Positions 24,495 to 34,333 of a stretch of 64,000 nucleotides of DNA are shown piece after piece. Each line of letters starts with the position of its first letter. Position 1 is the stretch's first letter. The DNA is taken from NCBI RefSeq assembly GCF_009905605.1, contig NZ_JAAAKZ010000006.1:1-64000 (forward strand), read 5' to 3'. The notes beneath the pieces were generated by a model. That model was not told the origin of the DNA. It saw only the letters and a program-made list of their open reading frames with translations, and searched no databases. A program made the position numbers and the translations under genes. This stretch comes from Runella sp. CRIBMP (lineage in GTDB: Bacteria > Bacteroidota > Bacteroidia > Cytophagales > Spirosomataceae).

Positions 24495-25742
24495 ATGCGA
24501 ATTATCATTTTAATGGCCTTTCTGTTGCCGATTTGTGGGTTTGCCCAAGACTCGTTACGGATTTCACTCAGGCAGGCCGATAGCCTGTTTGTTGAAAAAA
24601 ACCTCATTTTACTGGCGGAGCGGTATCGGATTGATGCGGCGCAGGCGTCGGTCATTCAGGCAAGATTATGGGATAATCCCACACTCTCTACCGAATGGAA
24701 CCTCTACAATCCCAACCGGCAACGGGTGCTGGATGTGGGGCGTGGCGGACAAAAAATCATTTCTATTGAGCAGGTGATTCAGACGGCGGGCAAACGAAAC
24801 AAGCAAGTGGCGCTTAGCCTCGAAAACGCCCGCATGACCGAATATGAATTTATGGATTTGCTGCGTATCCTCAAGTTTGAACTTCGTTCCAATTTTTTCG
24901 ATATTTTCTTTTTACAAAATACCCTCAACCGTTATCAGCGGCAGATTGAGACTTTGGAGCGTACTGTGGTGGCGTTTGAAACGCAATACGAAAAAAACAA
25001 CGTGTCGCTACGGGAGTTGCTCCGCCTCAAAGCGCTGCTTTTTCAGTTGAATAATGACAAAACCGAGATTCTGTTTCAACTAACAGAAAAACAAAAAGAC
25101 CTTAAAACATTACTTAACACCGAGAAGTCGGTTACTCCTCTGGTAAACGAAACGGAGTTAAGTCGTTATCAGTTAGTAAATTATAACGTTTCGGTTCTCA
25201 ATGAGTTAGCCCTGCAAAATAGGGGGGATGTGAAAGTGACGGAGTCGTTTGCCCGGCAGGCTGAGTTGAATTACCGGTTGCAAAAAGCTCTTGCAGTACC
25301 CAATGTACGTATCGGAGCAACCTACGACCAAGCGGGCAGCTTTGTCAATGATTATTCGGGCCTGACGCTTTCGGCTGATCTGCCTTTTTTTAACAAAAAT
25401 CAAGGGAACATTAAAGTGGCTAAAGCCCTGATTGACTATCAAAAAGGCCTACAGAATCAGAAAGTAAACACGGTGACCAATGAAGTAGCGGCGGCTTTAG
25501 AGAAGGTACGCTACGTTGAAAACATGGTGCAAAGCGTCGATTCAAAATTTACCGACCAGTTTGAGTTGCTGAACAAAGGTGTGCTGGAAAACTTCCAAAA
25601 ACGCAATTTGACGTTGCTCGAATTTATTGATTTGATTGAAACCTACAGCGAAAGTATCAAAGAATTGAACCGCCTGAAGGCGGATAGAGTGGGAGCGTAT
25701 GAAGAGCTTAATTTCACGGTTGGACAAGAACTTTTTAAATAA
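24495..25742 (+). CDS. TolC-family outer-membrane efflux channel
   Basis: 415 aa with signal peptide MRIIILMAFLLPICGFAQ. Two long helical halves typical of outer-membrane efflux proteins are visible, including ENPTLST-like WDNPTLSTEWN and PFFNKNQGNI motifs of CzcC/CusC-type members. First gene of a three-gene operon: the adaptor starts 1 bp after its stop and the RND pump follows. It forms the outer-membrane exit of a CusABC/CzcABC-type pump. Confidence 0.88.
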   Translation: MRIIILMAFLLPICGFAQDSLRISLRQADSLFVEKNLILLAERYRIDAAQASVIQARLWDNPTLSTEWNLYNPNRQRVLDVGRGGQKIISIEQVIQTAGKRNKQVALSLENARMTEYEFMDLLRILKFELRSNFFDIFFLQNTLNRYQRQIETLERTVVAFETQYEKNNVSLRELLRLKALLFQLNNDKTEILFQLTEKQKDLKTLLNTEKSVTPLVNETELSRYQLVNYNVSVLNELALQNRGDVKVTESFARQAELNYRLQKALAVPNVRIGATYDQAGSFVNDYSGLTLSADLPFFNKNQGNIKVAKALIDYQKGLQNQKVNTVTNEVAAALEKVRYVENMVQSVDSKFTDQFELLNKGVLENFQKRNLTLLEFIDLIETYSESIKELNRLKADRVGAYEELNFTVGQELFK

Positions 25743-25743
25743 A

Positions 25744-26832
25744 ATGAATAATAAACAAACTTTCTTTTTGGTCATTGTATGCGCTGGAATATTGGCGGCT
25801 TGTCAAGAAAAAAAGCCTGTTGTTGAAGATAACAAGGCTTTTATGTTGTCGGACACCATGATGAAGCGCATCGAACTAGCAAGTGTTGTGACGGAGCCCG
25901 TGCGAAGTGAATTGACCCTCGTCGGTAAAGTTATTGCTGACGAAAACCGTGTCATTAAAGTGTTTCCGCTGGTGGGGGGCAATGTAGAAAAGGTAACGGT
26001 CGAACTGGGCGATTATGTTCGCAAAGGCCAAGTCTTAGCAACCATACGTTCGGGGGAAGTGGCTGATTTTGAGCGACAAATGATTCAGGCGCAGGCAGAA
26101 GTGCTGGTAGCTGAGAAAAACCTTAAAACAGCGGAAGAACTTTTTGAAAGTAAACTAAACTCCCAGCGAGAAGTAACTTCGGCCAAAAAAGAGGTAGAAA
26201 ACGCACAAGCGGAACTCAACCGAATGAAAGAAGTTTTTCGTATTTATGGCTTAGGAAAAACCCAAAACTACATTGTCAAAGCACCGATTGATGGCTTTGT
26301 GCTCAGCAAAAACGTCAACCCTGGAATGCAGCTTCGGTCTGATAACAACGAGCAGATTTTTACGATTGGTCAAATCAGCGAGGTTTGGGTGATGGCCAAC
26401 GTCAACGAGAGCGATATTCCGAAAGTGAAACTCGGAATGATGGCTGATATTAAGACCATTAGCTACGGCGAAGAGCTGTTTCGGGGAAGTGTGGACAAAA
26501 TTTACAACGTGCTTGACCCCGAAAATAAGACTATGAAAGTACGGATTCGGCTCAATAACGCAGGCTATAAGCTCAAGCCCGAAATGCACGCTACTGTATC
26601 GCTCAAATTTGATGAAGGAGGCTCCATGACGGCTATCCCAGCGGGCGCCGTCATTTTTGACCGCAGTAAAAATTGGGTGATGGTTTTTAAAGGCCGCTCC
26701 AACATTGAAACGCGTGAAGTGAATGTCTATAAAATGCTGAATGATATTGCGTATATACAGCAGGGTTTGAAAAACAACGAGCGGGTGATTGCCAAAAATC
26801 AGCTGTTGGTGTATGATGCTTTAAATGATTAG
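25744..26832 (+). CDS. RND efflux periplasmic adaptor lipoprotein (CusB/CzcB type)
   Basis: 362 aa from the ATG at 25744, one base after the TolC-family stop. MNNKQTFFLVIVCAGILAAC gives an LAAC lipobox. Barrel-sandwich hybrid halves (VTVELGDYVRKGQVLATI and IVKAPIDGFVLSKNV) flank an alpha-hairpin, followed by a beta-barrel domain. It links the inner-membrane RND pump to the TolC-type channel. No His/Met-rich metal-binding extension is visible, so the metal is not predictable. Confidence 0.88.
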   Translation: MNNKQTFFLVIVCAGILAACQEKKPVVEDNKAFMLSDTMMKRIELASVVTEPVRSELTLVGKVIADENRVIKVFPLVGGNVEKVTVELGDYVRKGQVLATIRSGEVADFERQMIQAQAEVLVAEKNLKTAEELFESKLNSQREVTSAKKEVENAQAELNRMKEVFRIYGLGKTQNYIVKAPIDGFVLSKNVNPGMQLRSDNNEQIFTIGQISEVWVMANVNESDIPKVKLGMMADIKTISYGEELFRGSVDKIYNVLDPENKTMKVRIRLNNAGYKLKPEMHATVSLKFDEGGSMTAIPAGAVIFDRSKNWVMVFKGRSNIETREVNVYKMLNDIAYIQQGLKNNERVIAKNQLLVYDALND

Positions 26833-26890
26833 TCGCCTGACTTTCTAACAAAGATGTTAATAAATACCCCTTTGGGGGCGCTTTATACTT

Positions 26891-29800
26891 ATGAATAAAT
26901 TTATCAGAGGAATTGTCGGATTTTCACTCAAAAACCGCTTTTTCGTTTTCTTTATGACGGGTATTTTGGTCATCTCGGGCGTAGTGAGCTACCTAAATAC
27001 GCCGCTGGAGGCTTTTCCTGACGTGACCAATACCCAAATCATTGTGGTGACGGAATGGAACGGCCGCAGTGCCGAAGAGATCGAACGTTTCGTGACGGTG
27101 CCCGTAGAGGTGGCCATGAATTCTGTACAGCGCAAAACCAACGTGCGCAGTATTACCATGTTTGGACTGAGCATCATCAAAATCATTTTTGAAGATGATG
27201 TGGATGATTTTTTTGCCCGACAACAGGTTAATAATCAGCTCAGAACGGTGTCGCTACCCGAAGGCGTTGAACCTGATGTACAGCCACCTTATGGCCCCAC
27301 GGGCGAGATTTTTCGGTTTACACTGGAAAGTAAAGACCGCGATAGCCGCGAACTATTGACGTTGCACAATTGGATTATTGACCGACAGCTACGGAGCGTA
27401 CCAGGCGTTGCCGACGTGGTTGCCTTTGGTGGTCGGGAAAAAATCTATGAGATTCAGGCCAATCCCACGCAATTGGCCAAATATGATATTACGCCATTGG
27501 AAGTCTACCAGGCCGTTACCAAAAGCAACGTCAACGTGGGCGGGGATGTCATTGAGCGCAACGGTCAGGCGTACGTTGTGCGGGGTATTGGTTTACTCAA
27601 CTCAATTGCCGATATTGAAAATATCATTGTAGAATACGTTAACGATAATCCCGTATTGGTCAAAAACGTAGCTGAGGTCAAAGAATCAAATTTGCCCCGC
27701 GTAGGGCAAGCAGGTCTCAATACCAACGACGACGTGGTGGAGGGAATTGTAGTGCAGCGCAAAGGCGAAAACCCCAGCGAAGTACTGGCCAGGGTCAAAG
27801 CCAAAATTGAGGAGCTTAACACCAAAATTTTGCCCCCCGACGTAAAAATGGTGACGTTTTATGACTGCGACAATTTGATTGCTTTTTGTACCAAAACGGT
27901 GCTTCATAATCTCTTTGAAGGTATATTGTTTGTGACGGTCATCGTATTTCTGTTCATGGCCGATTGGCGTACCACACTGATTGTGTCCATTATTATTCCG
28001 TTGGCGTTATTGTTTGCTTTTATGTGCCTAAAGCTCAAGGGGATGTCGGCCAATTTGCTTTCCATGGGTGCGGTTGATTTTGGAATCATCATCGACGGGG
28101 CGGTGGTGATGGTAGAAGGAATATTTGTGGCACTCGACCATATGGCGCATAAAAACGGGATGGAGCGGTTTAATAAACTGGCAAAATTGGGCCTTATCAA
28201 AAAGACGGGTGGCGAACTAGGGAAAGCCGTGTTTTTTTCTAAGCTCATCATTATCACTGCGCTCATTCCTATTTTCAGTTTCCAAAAAGTAGAAGGTAAA
28301 ATGTTTAGCCCACTGGCCTATACGCTGGGCTTCGCCTTGCTAGGGGCGTTGTTGTATACGCTTACGCTGGTGCCAGTGCTTTGCTCATTTTTGTTGCGGA
28401 AAAATGTTCGGGAAAAAAATAATCCGATTGTTTATTTCTTTGACCGTGTGGTTTCGAGAGGATTTGAATGGTGTTATCGCAACAAGAAAATCAGCGTATT
28501 GGGATCCATGATTTTCTTGGGTACAACACTTTTTTCAGCTACCCTTCTGGGAACCGAATTTTTGCCACAACTCAACGAAGGTGCCCTGTGGGTGGAAGCC
28601 AAACTGCCGATGAGTAGCTCGCTGAATGAGACCGTAAAAACGGTGAAAATTCTGCGCCAAAAACTCATGGAATTTCCCGAAGTAAACGGTGTATTGTCGC
28701 AAACGGGCCGCTCCAACGATGGCACCGACCCCTCTGGGTTTTATTACGTACAAATGCAGGTCAACCTGAAACCCAAAGATGAATGGAAACGTAAGATTTC
28801 GACCGATGACCTAATTGAAGAAATGGATACGAAACTCAAACAATTTCAGGGCATTAACTACAATTATTCACAACCCATCATCGACAACGTAGCGGAGGCC
28901 GTGGCGGGAATGAATGCCAGTAATGCCGTAAAAATTTTTGGAGATGATTTGGATGTTCTGAACGACAAGGCCAATGAAGTTATTGAGGCCATCAAAGATG
29001 TGCCTGGGGTGAAGGATGTAGGGATTTTGCGCAATATAGGTCAGCCCGAAATGAGCGTGATTCTGCACGACAGCAAAATGGCATTGTATGGGGTTAGCAT
29101 TGCCGATGCGCAGGCCGTGATTGAAATGGCCATTGGTGGCAAAACGGCTTCCATTTTATACGAAGGAGAGCGCAAATTTGATATTCGTCTTCGTTATCAG
29201 GAATCATACCGTCGTACTGAAGACGATATTTTGCGGCTAATGGTACCCACCTTAAAAGGAAGTAAGATTCCGTTGAAAGAAATCGCTACGCTGCGCAAAG
29301 TAACGGGCCCTGCTTTTGTGTACCGGGACAACAATAAGCGGTTTATCGGCGTTAAATTCTCGGTACGGGAGCGCGATTTGGGCAGTACCATTGCCGAAGC
29401 CCAGCGCAAAGTAGCACCTATTTTGAAGAAGTTACCTAAAGGGTACTCCATCAACTGGACGGGTGAATTTGAAAATCAGGTACGTGCAACCAAGCAATTG
29501 GGGCAAGTCGTACCTATGTGTTTAATTGCCATTTTTATCATCCTGTTCATCATGTTTGGCAATGCTAAAGATGCTGGTTTGGTATTGGCTAATGTTCCTT
29601 TTGCCATCATGGGAGGGGTTTTAGCTATTCATTTTACAGGAATCAATTTTGGAATTTCAGCGGGGGTAGGTTTTATTGCTTTATTCGGAATTTGTATCCA
29701 GAATGGGGTGATTTTGATTTCGGTTTTCAACAAAAATTTATCTTCCCGAATGCCGCTTGACACGGCGATTCGAAAAGGTGTAAAATCAAGGATTCGCCCC

Positions 29801-30004
29801 GTAGTGATGACGGCCCTTATGGCAGCTATCGGGTTGTTGCCCGCGGCGCTTTCTACGGGCATCGGTTCCGAAACCCAAAAGCCACTAGCGATTGTGGTGA
29901 TTGGTGGGCTGATTACGGCCACCGTCCTTACACTGATGATTTTTCCGATTATCTACCGCTTTTTCTACCGCCACAATGTTCATACAATCAATGATTTAGA
30001 CTAA
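26891..30004 (+). CDS. CusA/CzcA-family heavy-metal RND efflux pump
   Basis: 1037 aa, normal length for the family. An N-terminal helix is followed by a large periplasmic domain, six helices, a second periplasmic domain and six helices. The heavy-metal RND signature VDFGIIIDGAVVMVEG in helix 4 carries the proton-relay Asp residues. Met residues are plentiful, but a CusA-like triple-Met site cannot be confirmed by eye. Last gene of the operon, ending at the bidirectional terminator 30014-30044. Probable substrates are monovalent (Cu/Ag) or divalent (Co/Zn/Cd) cations. Confidence 0.9.
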   Translation: MNKFIRGIVGFSLKNRFFVFFMTGILVISGVVSYLNTPLEAFPDVTNTQIIVVTEWNGRSAEEIERFVTVPVEVAMNSVQRKTNVRSITMFGLSIIKIIFEDDVDDFFARQQVNNQLRTVSLPEGVEPDVQPPYGPTGEIFRFTLESKDRDSRELLTLHNWIIDRQLRSVPGVADVVAFGGREKIYEIQANPTQLAKYDITPLEVYQAVTKSNVNVGGDVIERNGQAYVVRGIGLLNSIADIENIIVEYVNDNPVLVKNVAEVKESNLPRVGQAGLNTNDDVVEGIVVQRKGENPSEVLARVKAKIEELNTKILPPDVKMVTFYDCDNLIAFCTKTVLHNLFEGILFVTVIVFLFMADWRTTLIVSIIIPLALLFAFMCLKLKGMSANLLSMGAVDFGIIIDGAVVMVEGIFVALDHMAHKNGMERFNKLAKLGLIKKTGGELGKAVFFSKLIIITALIPIFSFQKVEGKMFSPLAYTLGFALLGALLYTLTLVPVLCSFLLRKNVREKNNPIVYFFDRVVSRGFEWCYRNKKISVLGSMIFLGTTLFSATLLGTEFLPQLNEGALWVEAKLPMSSSLNETVKTVKILRQKLMEFPEVNGVLSQTGRSNDGTDPSGFYYVQMQVNLKPKDEWKRKISTDDLIEEMDTKLKQFQGINYNYSQPIIDNVAEAVAGMNASNAVKIFGDDLDVLNDKANEVIEAIKDVPGVKDVGILRNIGQPEMSVILHDSKMALYGVSIADAQAVIEMAIGGKTASILYEGERKFDIRLRYQESYRRTEDDILRLMVPTLKGSKIPLKEIATLRKVTGPAFVYRDNNKRFIGVKFSVRERDLGSTIAEAQRKVAPILKKLPKGYSINWTGEFENQVRATKQLGQVVPMCLIAIFIILFIMFGNAKDAGLVLANVPFAIMGGVLAIHFTGINFGISAGVGFIALFGICIQNGVILISVFNKNLSSRMPLDTAIRKGVKSRIRPVVMTALMAAIGLLPAALSTGIGSETQKPLAIVVIGGLITATVLTLMIFPIIYRFFYRHNVHTINDLD

Positions 30005-30013
30005 GTATAGCAA

Positions 30014-30044
30014 AATTGACTGCCATCAATGATAGCAGTCAATT
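30014..30044. terminator. Bidirectional terminator between convergent genes
   Basis: Perfect 10-bp stem AATTGACTGC (30014-30023) with 30035-30044 and an 11-nt loop. It lies 10 bp after the RND pump stop and 30 bp from the end of the convergent TPR gene. Confidence 0.6.
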
Positions 30045-30073
30045 GGTTACATACAGCCACGAATACAATCAGA

Positions 30074-31774
30074 TTACTGAGGTTTAGAAAAGGAGGGGTT
30101 AGGAGGTCGGTTGTTTAGTTGGGCCATCATATCGTTGAAATCCTTGTCGGCGGGGTCGAGTGCTCTGCCTTTTTGGGCCACGTCGAGGGCTTTTTCGGGG
30201 TTGATTTCAACCGATGTATAGTACGAAAAGAGGTATTTAAGGGCAATTCTCATGTCGTACTTAAATTTCTGCTCTTCCTTTTTTGTATATGCTAACTCAA
30301 CAAATCGCTCATAAAAAGGGATTGATTTTACGTAGGCGGTATCTTGGTTGGCATATCCGTAATAATTGGATTTGGCGCGGTACAGAATCGTGGGCAAATG
30401 GTCGGGGCTGGATTCTTGCACGGCCGCAAAGGCCGAATCGGCTTTTAGGTACATGGTAGAGTCTTCGCGGCCCATTTTATAGGCGGCCATGGCCAACCAA
30501 AATTTGTCTTTTACTGATGACTTGTGAAAGCGTTTTTCACCCGCTTCTACGTATTTGACCACGTCTTCGTAGTGTTTGAGTTTGTAGCTCATTTCGGCCA
30601 CTTCGCTGTATAAATTTTCGGTGGTGTCGGTGGTAGCGGCTTTTGCCAGATAGAAAACCGCGATGGAGTCCTTGGCAATGGTGGTGTCGCTGATGTTTTG
30701 GTAGGCGCGCCCCAGTAGTTTGTATTCTAGCCCTTCTGCTTTGTCGGGGGCTTTCTCAAGAAATGTTTTCAGGTTTTCAATGGTTTTGTCATAGTCTTTC
30801 AAACTAAAGTAAGACCTTCCCAAAAGCCGATATTTGACGGGTGTTTCCACTTCGTTTTTTACCTGTTCGATTTTCTGTACAGCTCGGGCATATTCGCGCG
30901 CCAAATAATCAAACTGCCCTGAACGATACCGTAATTGGGCGTCGGGCTTTTCTGCGAGGGCCAAGTACTTGTTCATGGCCGCCGCTGCTTCTTTGTAACG
31001 GTTGGTTTTGAAATTCAACTCGGCCAACTGCAAATACGAAGGTGCGTACAGCGAATCTGCTCTGAGGGCCGCTCGGTAAAAATCGCTCGCTAGATTATAA
31101 CTTTTACCCGCCCAGTAAATGGTACCGATGCGGTGATTGGGCAGACTTTTATCGGCCAAAAATTCGAGCGCGTACTCGTAGGCTGTCACCGCAGGGCCGC
31201 CGTTGGAGGGAGTAGATAGCGCCCGGGCATCGCCCAGTGCCAGCCAAAGTTGCCCGTTTTTCTTGTCGCGTTTGAGGGCTTGCTCTAGGTATTCGATGGC
31301 CTTGGCGGCGTTGTGTTGGGCGTACATGGGTTTGTCGGTATCGTTGATTACCTGCGTATAGCCCGTATAAGCTTCCCCAATCCGACCCAAAATTTCGACA
31401 TCCTTTCCTTTGCTTTCTTTCATGACTTCGGCCAAAATACGCTCGGCGTCGGTGGTACGTCCTTCCAGCATCGCCACAATACCCATACCTGCTTTATTGA
31501 GCGGATGACGTTTTTCGTCCAAAATCATTCCTTTCTCAAAAAAATTGCCTGCTTCCTGTAAATGATGGGTGCGGATGGCGGCATAGCCGTTATAAAAATA
31601 CGTTTGGGCGGTTGGCTGGCTCTGAAGGAGCTGCTGAAGCTGTTGGCTGGCTTTCTCGGTTTGTCCTCTTTCCAGCCATTGAAGAGCGGTTGCCAAATCC
31701 TGCGCCTGGGCGGTTAGTATACCTGATGTAAGCCAAAATAGGCTGACAATTAGGAGGTTGAGTGGTTTTTTCAT
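30074..31774 (-). CDS. Exported tetratricopeptide-repeat protein
   Basis: 566 aa. The signal peptide is about residues 1-24, ending LTAQAQ. The rest is a long helical-repeat array of roughly 34-residue units (for example AATYLQLAELNFKTNRYKE-like stretches and KYRLLGRSYFSLKDYDKTI), recognised as TPRs. It is a likely periplasmic scaffold. Its start lies 101 bp after the coiled-coil gene on the same strand, so the two may be one unit controlled by the neighbouring two-component system. Confidence 0.8.
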   Translation of the reverse strand: MKKPLNLLIVSLFWLTSGILTAQAQDLATALQWLERGQTEKASQQLQQLLQSQPTAQTYFYNGYAAIRTHHLQEAGNFFEKGMILDEKRHPLNKAGMGIVAMLEGRTTDAERILAEVMKESKGKDVEILGRIGEAYTGYTQVINDTDKPMYAQHNAAKAIEYLEQALKRDKKNGQLWLALGDARALSTPSNGGPAVTAYEYALEFLADKSLPNHRIGTIYWAGKSYNLASDFYRAALRADSLYAPSYLQLAELNFKTNRYKEAAAAMNKYLALAEKPDAQLRYRSGQFDYLAREYARAVQKIEQVKNEVETPVKYRLLGRSYFSLKDYDKTIENLKTFLEKAPDKAEGLEYKLLGRAYQNISDTTIAKDSIAVFYLAKAATTDTTENLYSEVAEMSYKLKHYEDVVKYVEAGEKRFHKSSVKDKFWLAMAAYKMGREDSTMYLKADSAFAAVQESSPDHLPTILYRAKSNYYGYANQDTAYVKSIPFYERFVELAYTKKEEQKFKYDMRIALKYLFSYYTSVEINPEKALDVAQKGRALDPADKDFNDMMAQLNNRPPNPSFSKPQ

Positions 31775-31875
31775 GCGCTTTTTTTTAGGTTAACGAAAAA
31801 AGATGCAAGGTGGGGTGGGGTAATTGGTCAAGTCGAAATAATGGTGTGGAAAAAAGTAACGACGATTTGATTGTG

Positions 31876-32796
31876 TTAAAAAAACAGAAAGCTGTCGCGC
31901 AACTGAAATTCTACAGAGCCGAGGTAGGTGTTTTCGGTGTAAATACTGGCTCTATATATTCCGTTGACTATTTTTTCGTTGGGTATAAATTCAAACACCG
32001 CTTTTTGGGGGTTTTTGCCAAAGTCGAGGGTCTGTACAGCATGAACGGGGACAGCAAGTGTGGTTTCGTTGGCATTGACAGAAAGTTGCTGAATCGCACC
32101 GCTCAGCGGTCGGTTTTCGACGTCGGTCAGGCTCAAAAATACCTGCTGATTCCCTTCAGTGGTGAGCAATGCTGGCAGCGTAAACGAGACCATAATACTG
32201 TTGGCTTTTTTTGCCTTGGCGGTTACTTTGTGATTATTTTTTAGGACATCTACCCTAAAATTGGTAGCCGTTACCAAGCTTTTCGGAACCATGCTGTTTA
32301 GCTTACCATTCAAGTCATTGATTTGTACTTGGAGGGCTTCGTTGGTGGTTTTGAGTTGATTATTATCGACGAGCCACTGGCCTTTTTGGCTTTGGTAGTT
32401 TTCTATTTCGGCTTTTAATTCACTTCTGAGGGCGTCAAGCTCTGCTACTTGTTGTTTAAGTGTTATCAAATCATCTTTTTGGGCGTTGGTTTCTTGGGTC
32501 AGTTTGGCCACAATCCTGTTTTTTTTGGCCAAAAAGGTTTGGGTAGAAGCGAGTTTTTTCGTGATGCCCGCATTTTCGCGCCGAGCGCTGTTTAAATCAA
32601 GGCTTAAATGGTGAATGTCACGCTCTAAGTTGAGTTTTACCGACAAGAGAGAGTCGGCTTTGAGGGCGTTTTTATCTCTTTCTTTGGCTACACCACCACT
32701 TTTGTCCCAATAGTAGAGGCCGCCTACTACGCTGGTCGTGAGCAGTAAAGCCAACACGGCGGCGATGGTTTTTGAGTTTTGTGCAGTCCATTCCAT
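31876..32796 (-). CDS. Membrane-anchored coiled-coil protein
   Basis: 306 aa. One N-terminal membrane helix (about 10-28), then a long coiled coil (about 45-165, heptad-rich with Leu/Ile and many Lys/Glu), then a beta-rich C-terminal domain. Family not recognised. The architecture suggests an inner-membrane protein spanning part of the periplasm. An 11-bp direct-repeat motif shared with the region upstream of the response regulator lies 57 bp before its ATG, which suggests control by that regulator. Confidence 0.7.
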   Translation of the reverse strand: MEWTAQNSKTIAAVLALLLTTSVVGGLYYWDKSGGVAKERDKNALKADSLLSVKLNLERDIHHLSLDLNSARRENAGITKKLASTQTFLAKKNRIVAKLTQETNAQKDDLITLKQQVAELDALRSELKAEIENYQSQKGQWLVDNNQLKTTNEALQVQINDLNGKLNSMVPKSLVTATNFRVDVLKNNHKVTAKAKKANSIMVSFTLPALLTTEGNQQVFLSLTDVENRPLSGAIQQLSVNANETTLAVPVHAVQTLDFGKNPQKAVFEFIPNEKIVNGIYRASIYTENTYLGSVEFQLRDSFLFF

Positions 32797-32852
32797 GGGC
32801 GTAATGTTTTGGGTGGAACCTTAAATTGATGACACAAAGGTTTATCCCAAAA

Positions 32853-32874
32853 CTTAAGGAGGACTTAACGAAAA
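32853..32874 (-). promoter_or_regulatory. 11-bp direct repeat, putative OmpR-type site (copy 3)
   Basis: Two CTTAA half-sites (32853 and 32864) are spaced 11 bp apart, within CTTAAGGAGGA then CTTAACG. Tandem half-sites with an 11-bp period are typical for OmpR/PhoB-family dimers. The site is 57 bp upstream of the coiled-coil gene. Confidence 0.5.
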
Positions 32875-32932
32875 ATTAGAATTCACTTAGAAGGCTGAAA
32901 ATAAAAAACATCTTTTTGGCAGGAGGTGTCCA

Positions 32933-34330
32933 TTAGCGGATAAAATCACGGGCTGATTCTTCTTTCAAATGCTTGAGTCTAACCATAAACTCAGTGCCTA
33001 GGTGCGGTCTGCTTTTTACTTCGAGTTGGCCTTCGTGGAGCTCCACGATTCTTTTGACCACCGACAGTCCAATGCCAAAACCGTGGTAGTCAATGGCATT
33101 TTTGGCACGGTAAAAAGGTTGGAAAATATTGGGTAGGTCTTGTTTTGAGATACCGATGCCTTGGTCAATGACCCTCACAAGGCACCACTCGGCATCAAAT
33201 CCTAACCGCAGACTGGCCTGATGGTTGGGTGTATATTTACAGGCATTTTCCAATAAATTAACAAATACATTTTTGAGCAGAGCTTCGTTGCCCATGACCA
33301 ACGTTAAGTGGTCTTCCTCAGGAATCTGGTCAAAGTCAAATTGGATTTGATAATCGGAATGGCTCGCCACTACCTCTCGCTGGGCATTGAGGAGTACTTC
33401 TTCCATGCGCACTTTGTCAAAAATTAGCTCTTCGGGGGTTTCATTGATGCGGGCGAGTTGGAGCAATCCGTTTGAAAGCTCAATGAGGCGGTCGGTGTCT
33501 TTGAGGAGATTTTGTAAAATTTGGTGGTGCTCTTCGGGAGAATTGAGTGAAGAAAGCCCTATTTGAATCTCCGTTTTGAGGGCCGAAAGTGGGGTTCGGA
33601 GTTCGTGCGACGCGTGCGATACAAACTGCCGCTGTTGTGTAAATGCCAGTTCGAGTCGTTCGAGCATTAAGTTAAAATTGATGGCTAATTGCGCTATTTC
33701 ATCCTTTTCGTTGCCCTGATGAATGCGTTTTCGGAGGTTTTTTGCCGTGATTTCCCCAATCTCACGGTTGATGGTACTGATGGGCCGCAACGACTGATGA
33801 GCAAAAAACAAAGCCAAGCCGACCGTGGTCAGGATACCCCCCAAAAACGCAAACAATAGAGTGATAATGAGCTCTTTCAGCTGTAGTTTGCCGTTTTTGT
33901 CAATGGCGGAAGCAATGAGCACAAAGCGGTCGTAGCGTCCTTCAAACACCAGACCGATGACGGCGCGGCCTTCGTACTGAAATTTGATTTCCTGGGCCAG
34001 CCTGACTTCATTGATTCGCTCCTGCGTCACGTATGGAGAGACTTTTTCGATGTTCGAATACAACAATAGATTTCGGTAGTCATAAATAAAAATTTCTTCT
34101 TCGGGCAGGCGAGAAGAAGAGTTCTTATCAATTAGTTTGAGTAGGGTAGTGTTAAATTCTTTGACGTCTACCAGTAGCCGAGCGGTGGTTTTTGCCCTAC
34201 GAGAAAGTCGGTCATAAAAACTCGTTCGTCGTTGACTTTCGGCGCGGTAGTACACGATGCCCGAAAATACTAGCAAGATGGCCAGTACGATAAGCGTAAA
34301 TTGCAAAGCGATTTTGTAGCGTATTTGCAT
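32933..34330 (-). CDS. Sensor histidine kinase, paralogue of the one at 22291-23658
   Basis: 465 aa. Helices at about 8-28 and 155-177, a roughly 125-residue periplasmic sensor, HAMP, HisKA with phospho-acceptor His242 (same number as the paralogue), and ATPase boxes LLENACKYTPN, DQGIGIS and FGIGLSV. The sensor aligns with that of the other kinase without large gaps, pointing to duplication. It lies 3 bp downstream of its response regulator. Context (coiled-coil and TPR proteins) suggests envelope stress rather than metal sensing, but that is inference. Confidence 0.88.
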   Translation of the reverse strand: MQIRYKIALQFTLIVLAILLVFSGIVYYRAESQRRTSFYDRLSRRAKTTARLLVDVKEFNTTLLKLIDKNSSSRLPEEEIFIYDYRNLLLYSNIEKVSPYVTQERINEVRLAQEIKFQYEGRAVIGLVFEGRYDRFVLIASAIDKNGKLQLKELIITLLFAFLGGILTTVGLALFFAHQSLRPISTINREIGEITAKNLRKRIHQGNEKDEIAQLAINFNLMLERLELAFTQQRQFVSHASHELRTPLSALKTEIQIGLSSLNSPEEHHQILQNLLKDTDRLIELSNGLLQLARINETPEELIFDKVRMEEVLLNAQREVVASHSDYQIQFDFDQIPEEDHLTLVMGNEALLKNVFVNLLENACKYTPNHQASLRLGFDAEWCLVRVIDQGIGISKQDLPNIFQPFYRAKNAIDYHGFGIGLSVVKRIVELHEGQLEVKSRPHLGTEFMVRLKHLKEESARDFIR

Positions 34331-34333
34331 TGG

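Noticed and set aside
31810-32244. 144-codon plus-strand open frame at the end of the coiled-coil gene
   Set aside because: Mostly antisense to the coiled-coil protein, with random-looking sequence.
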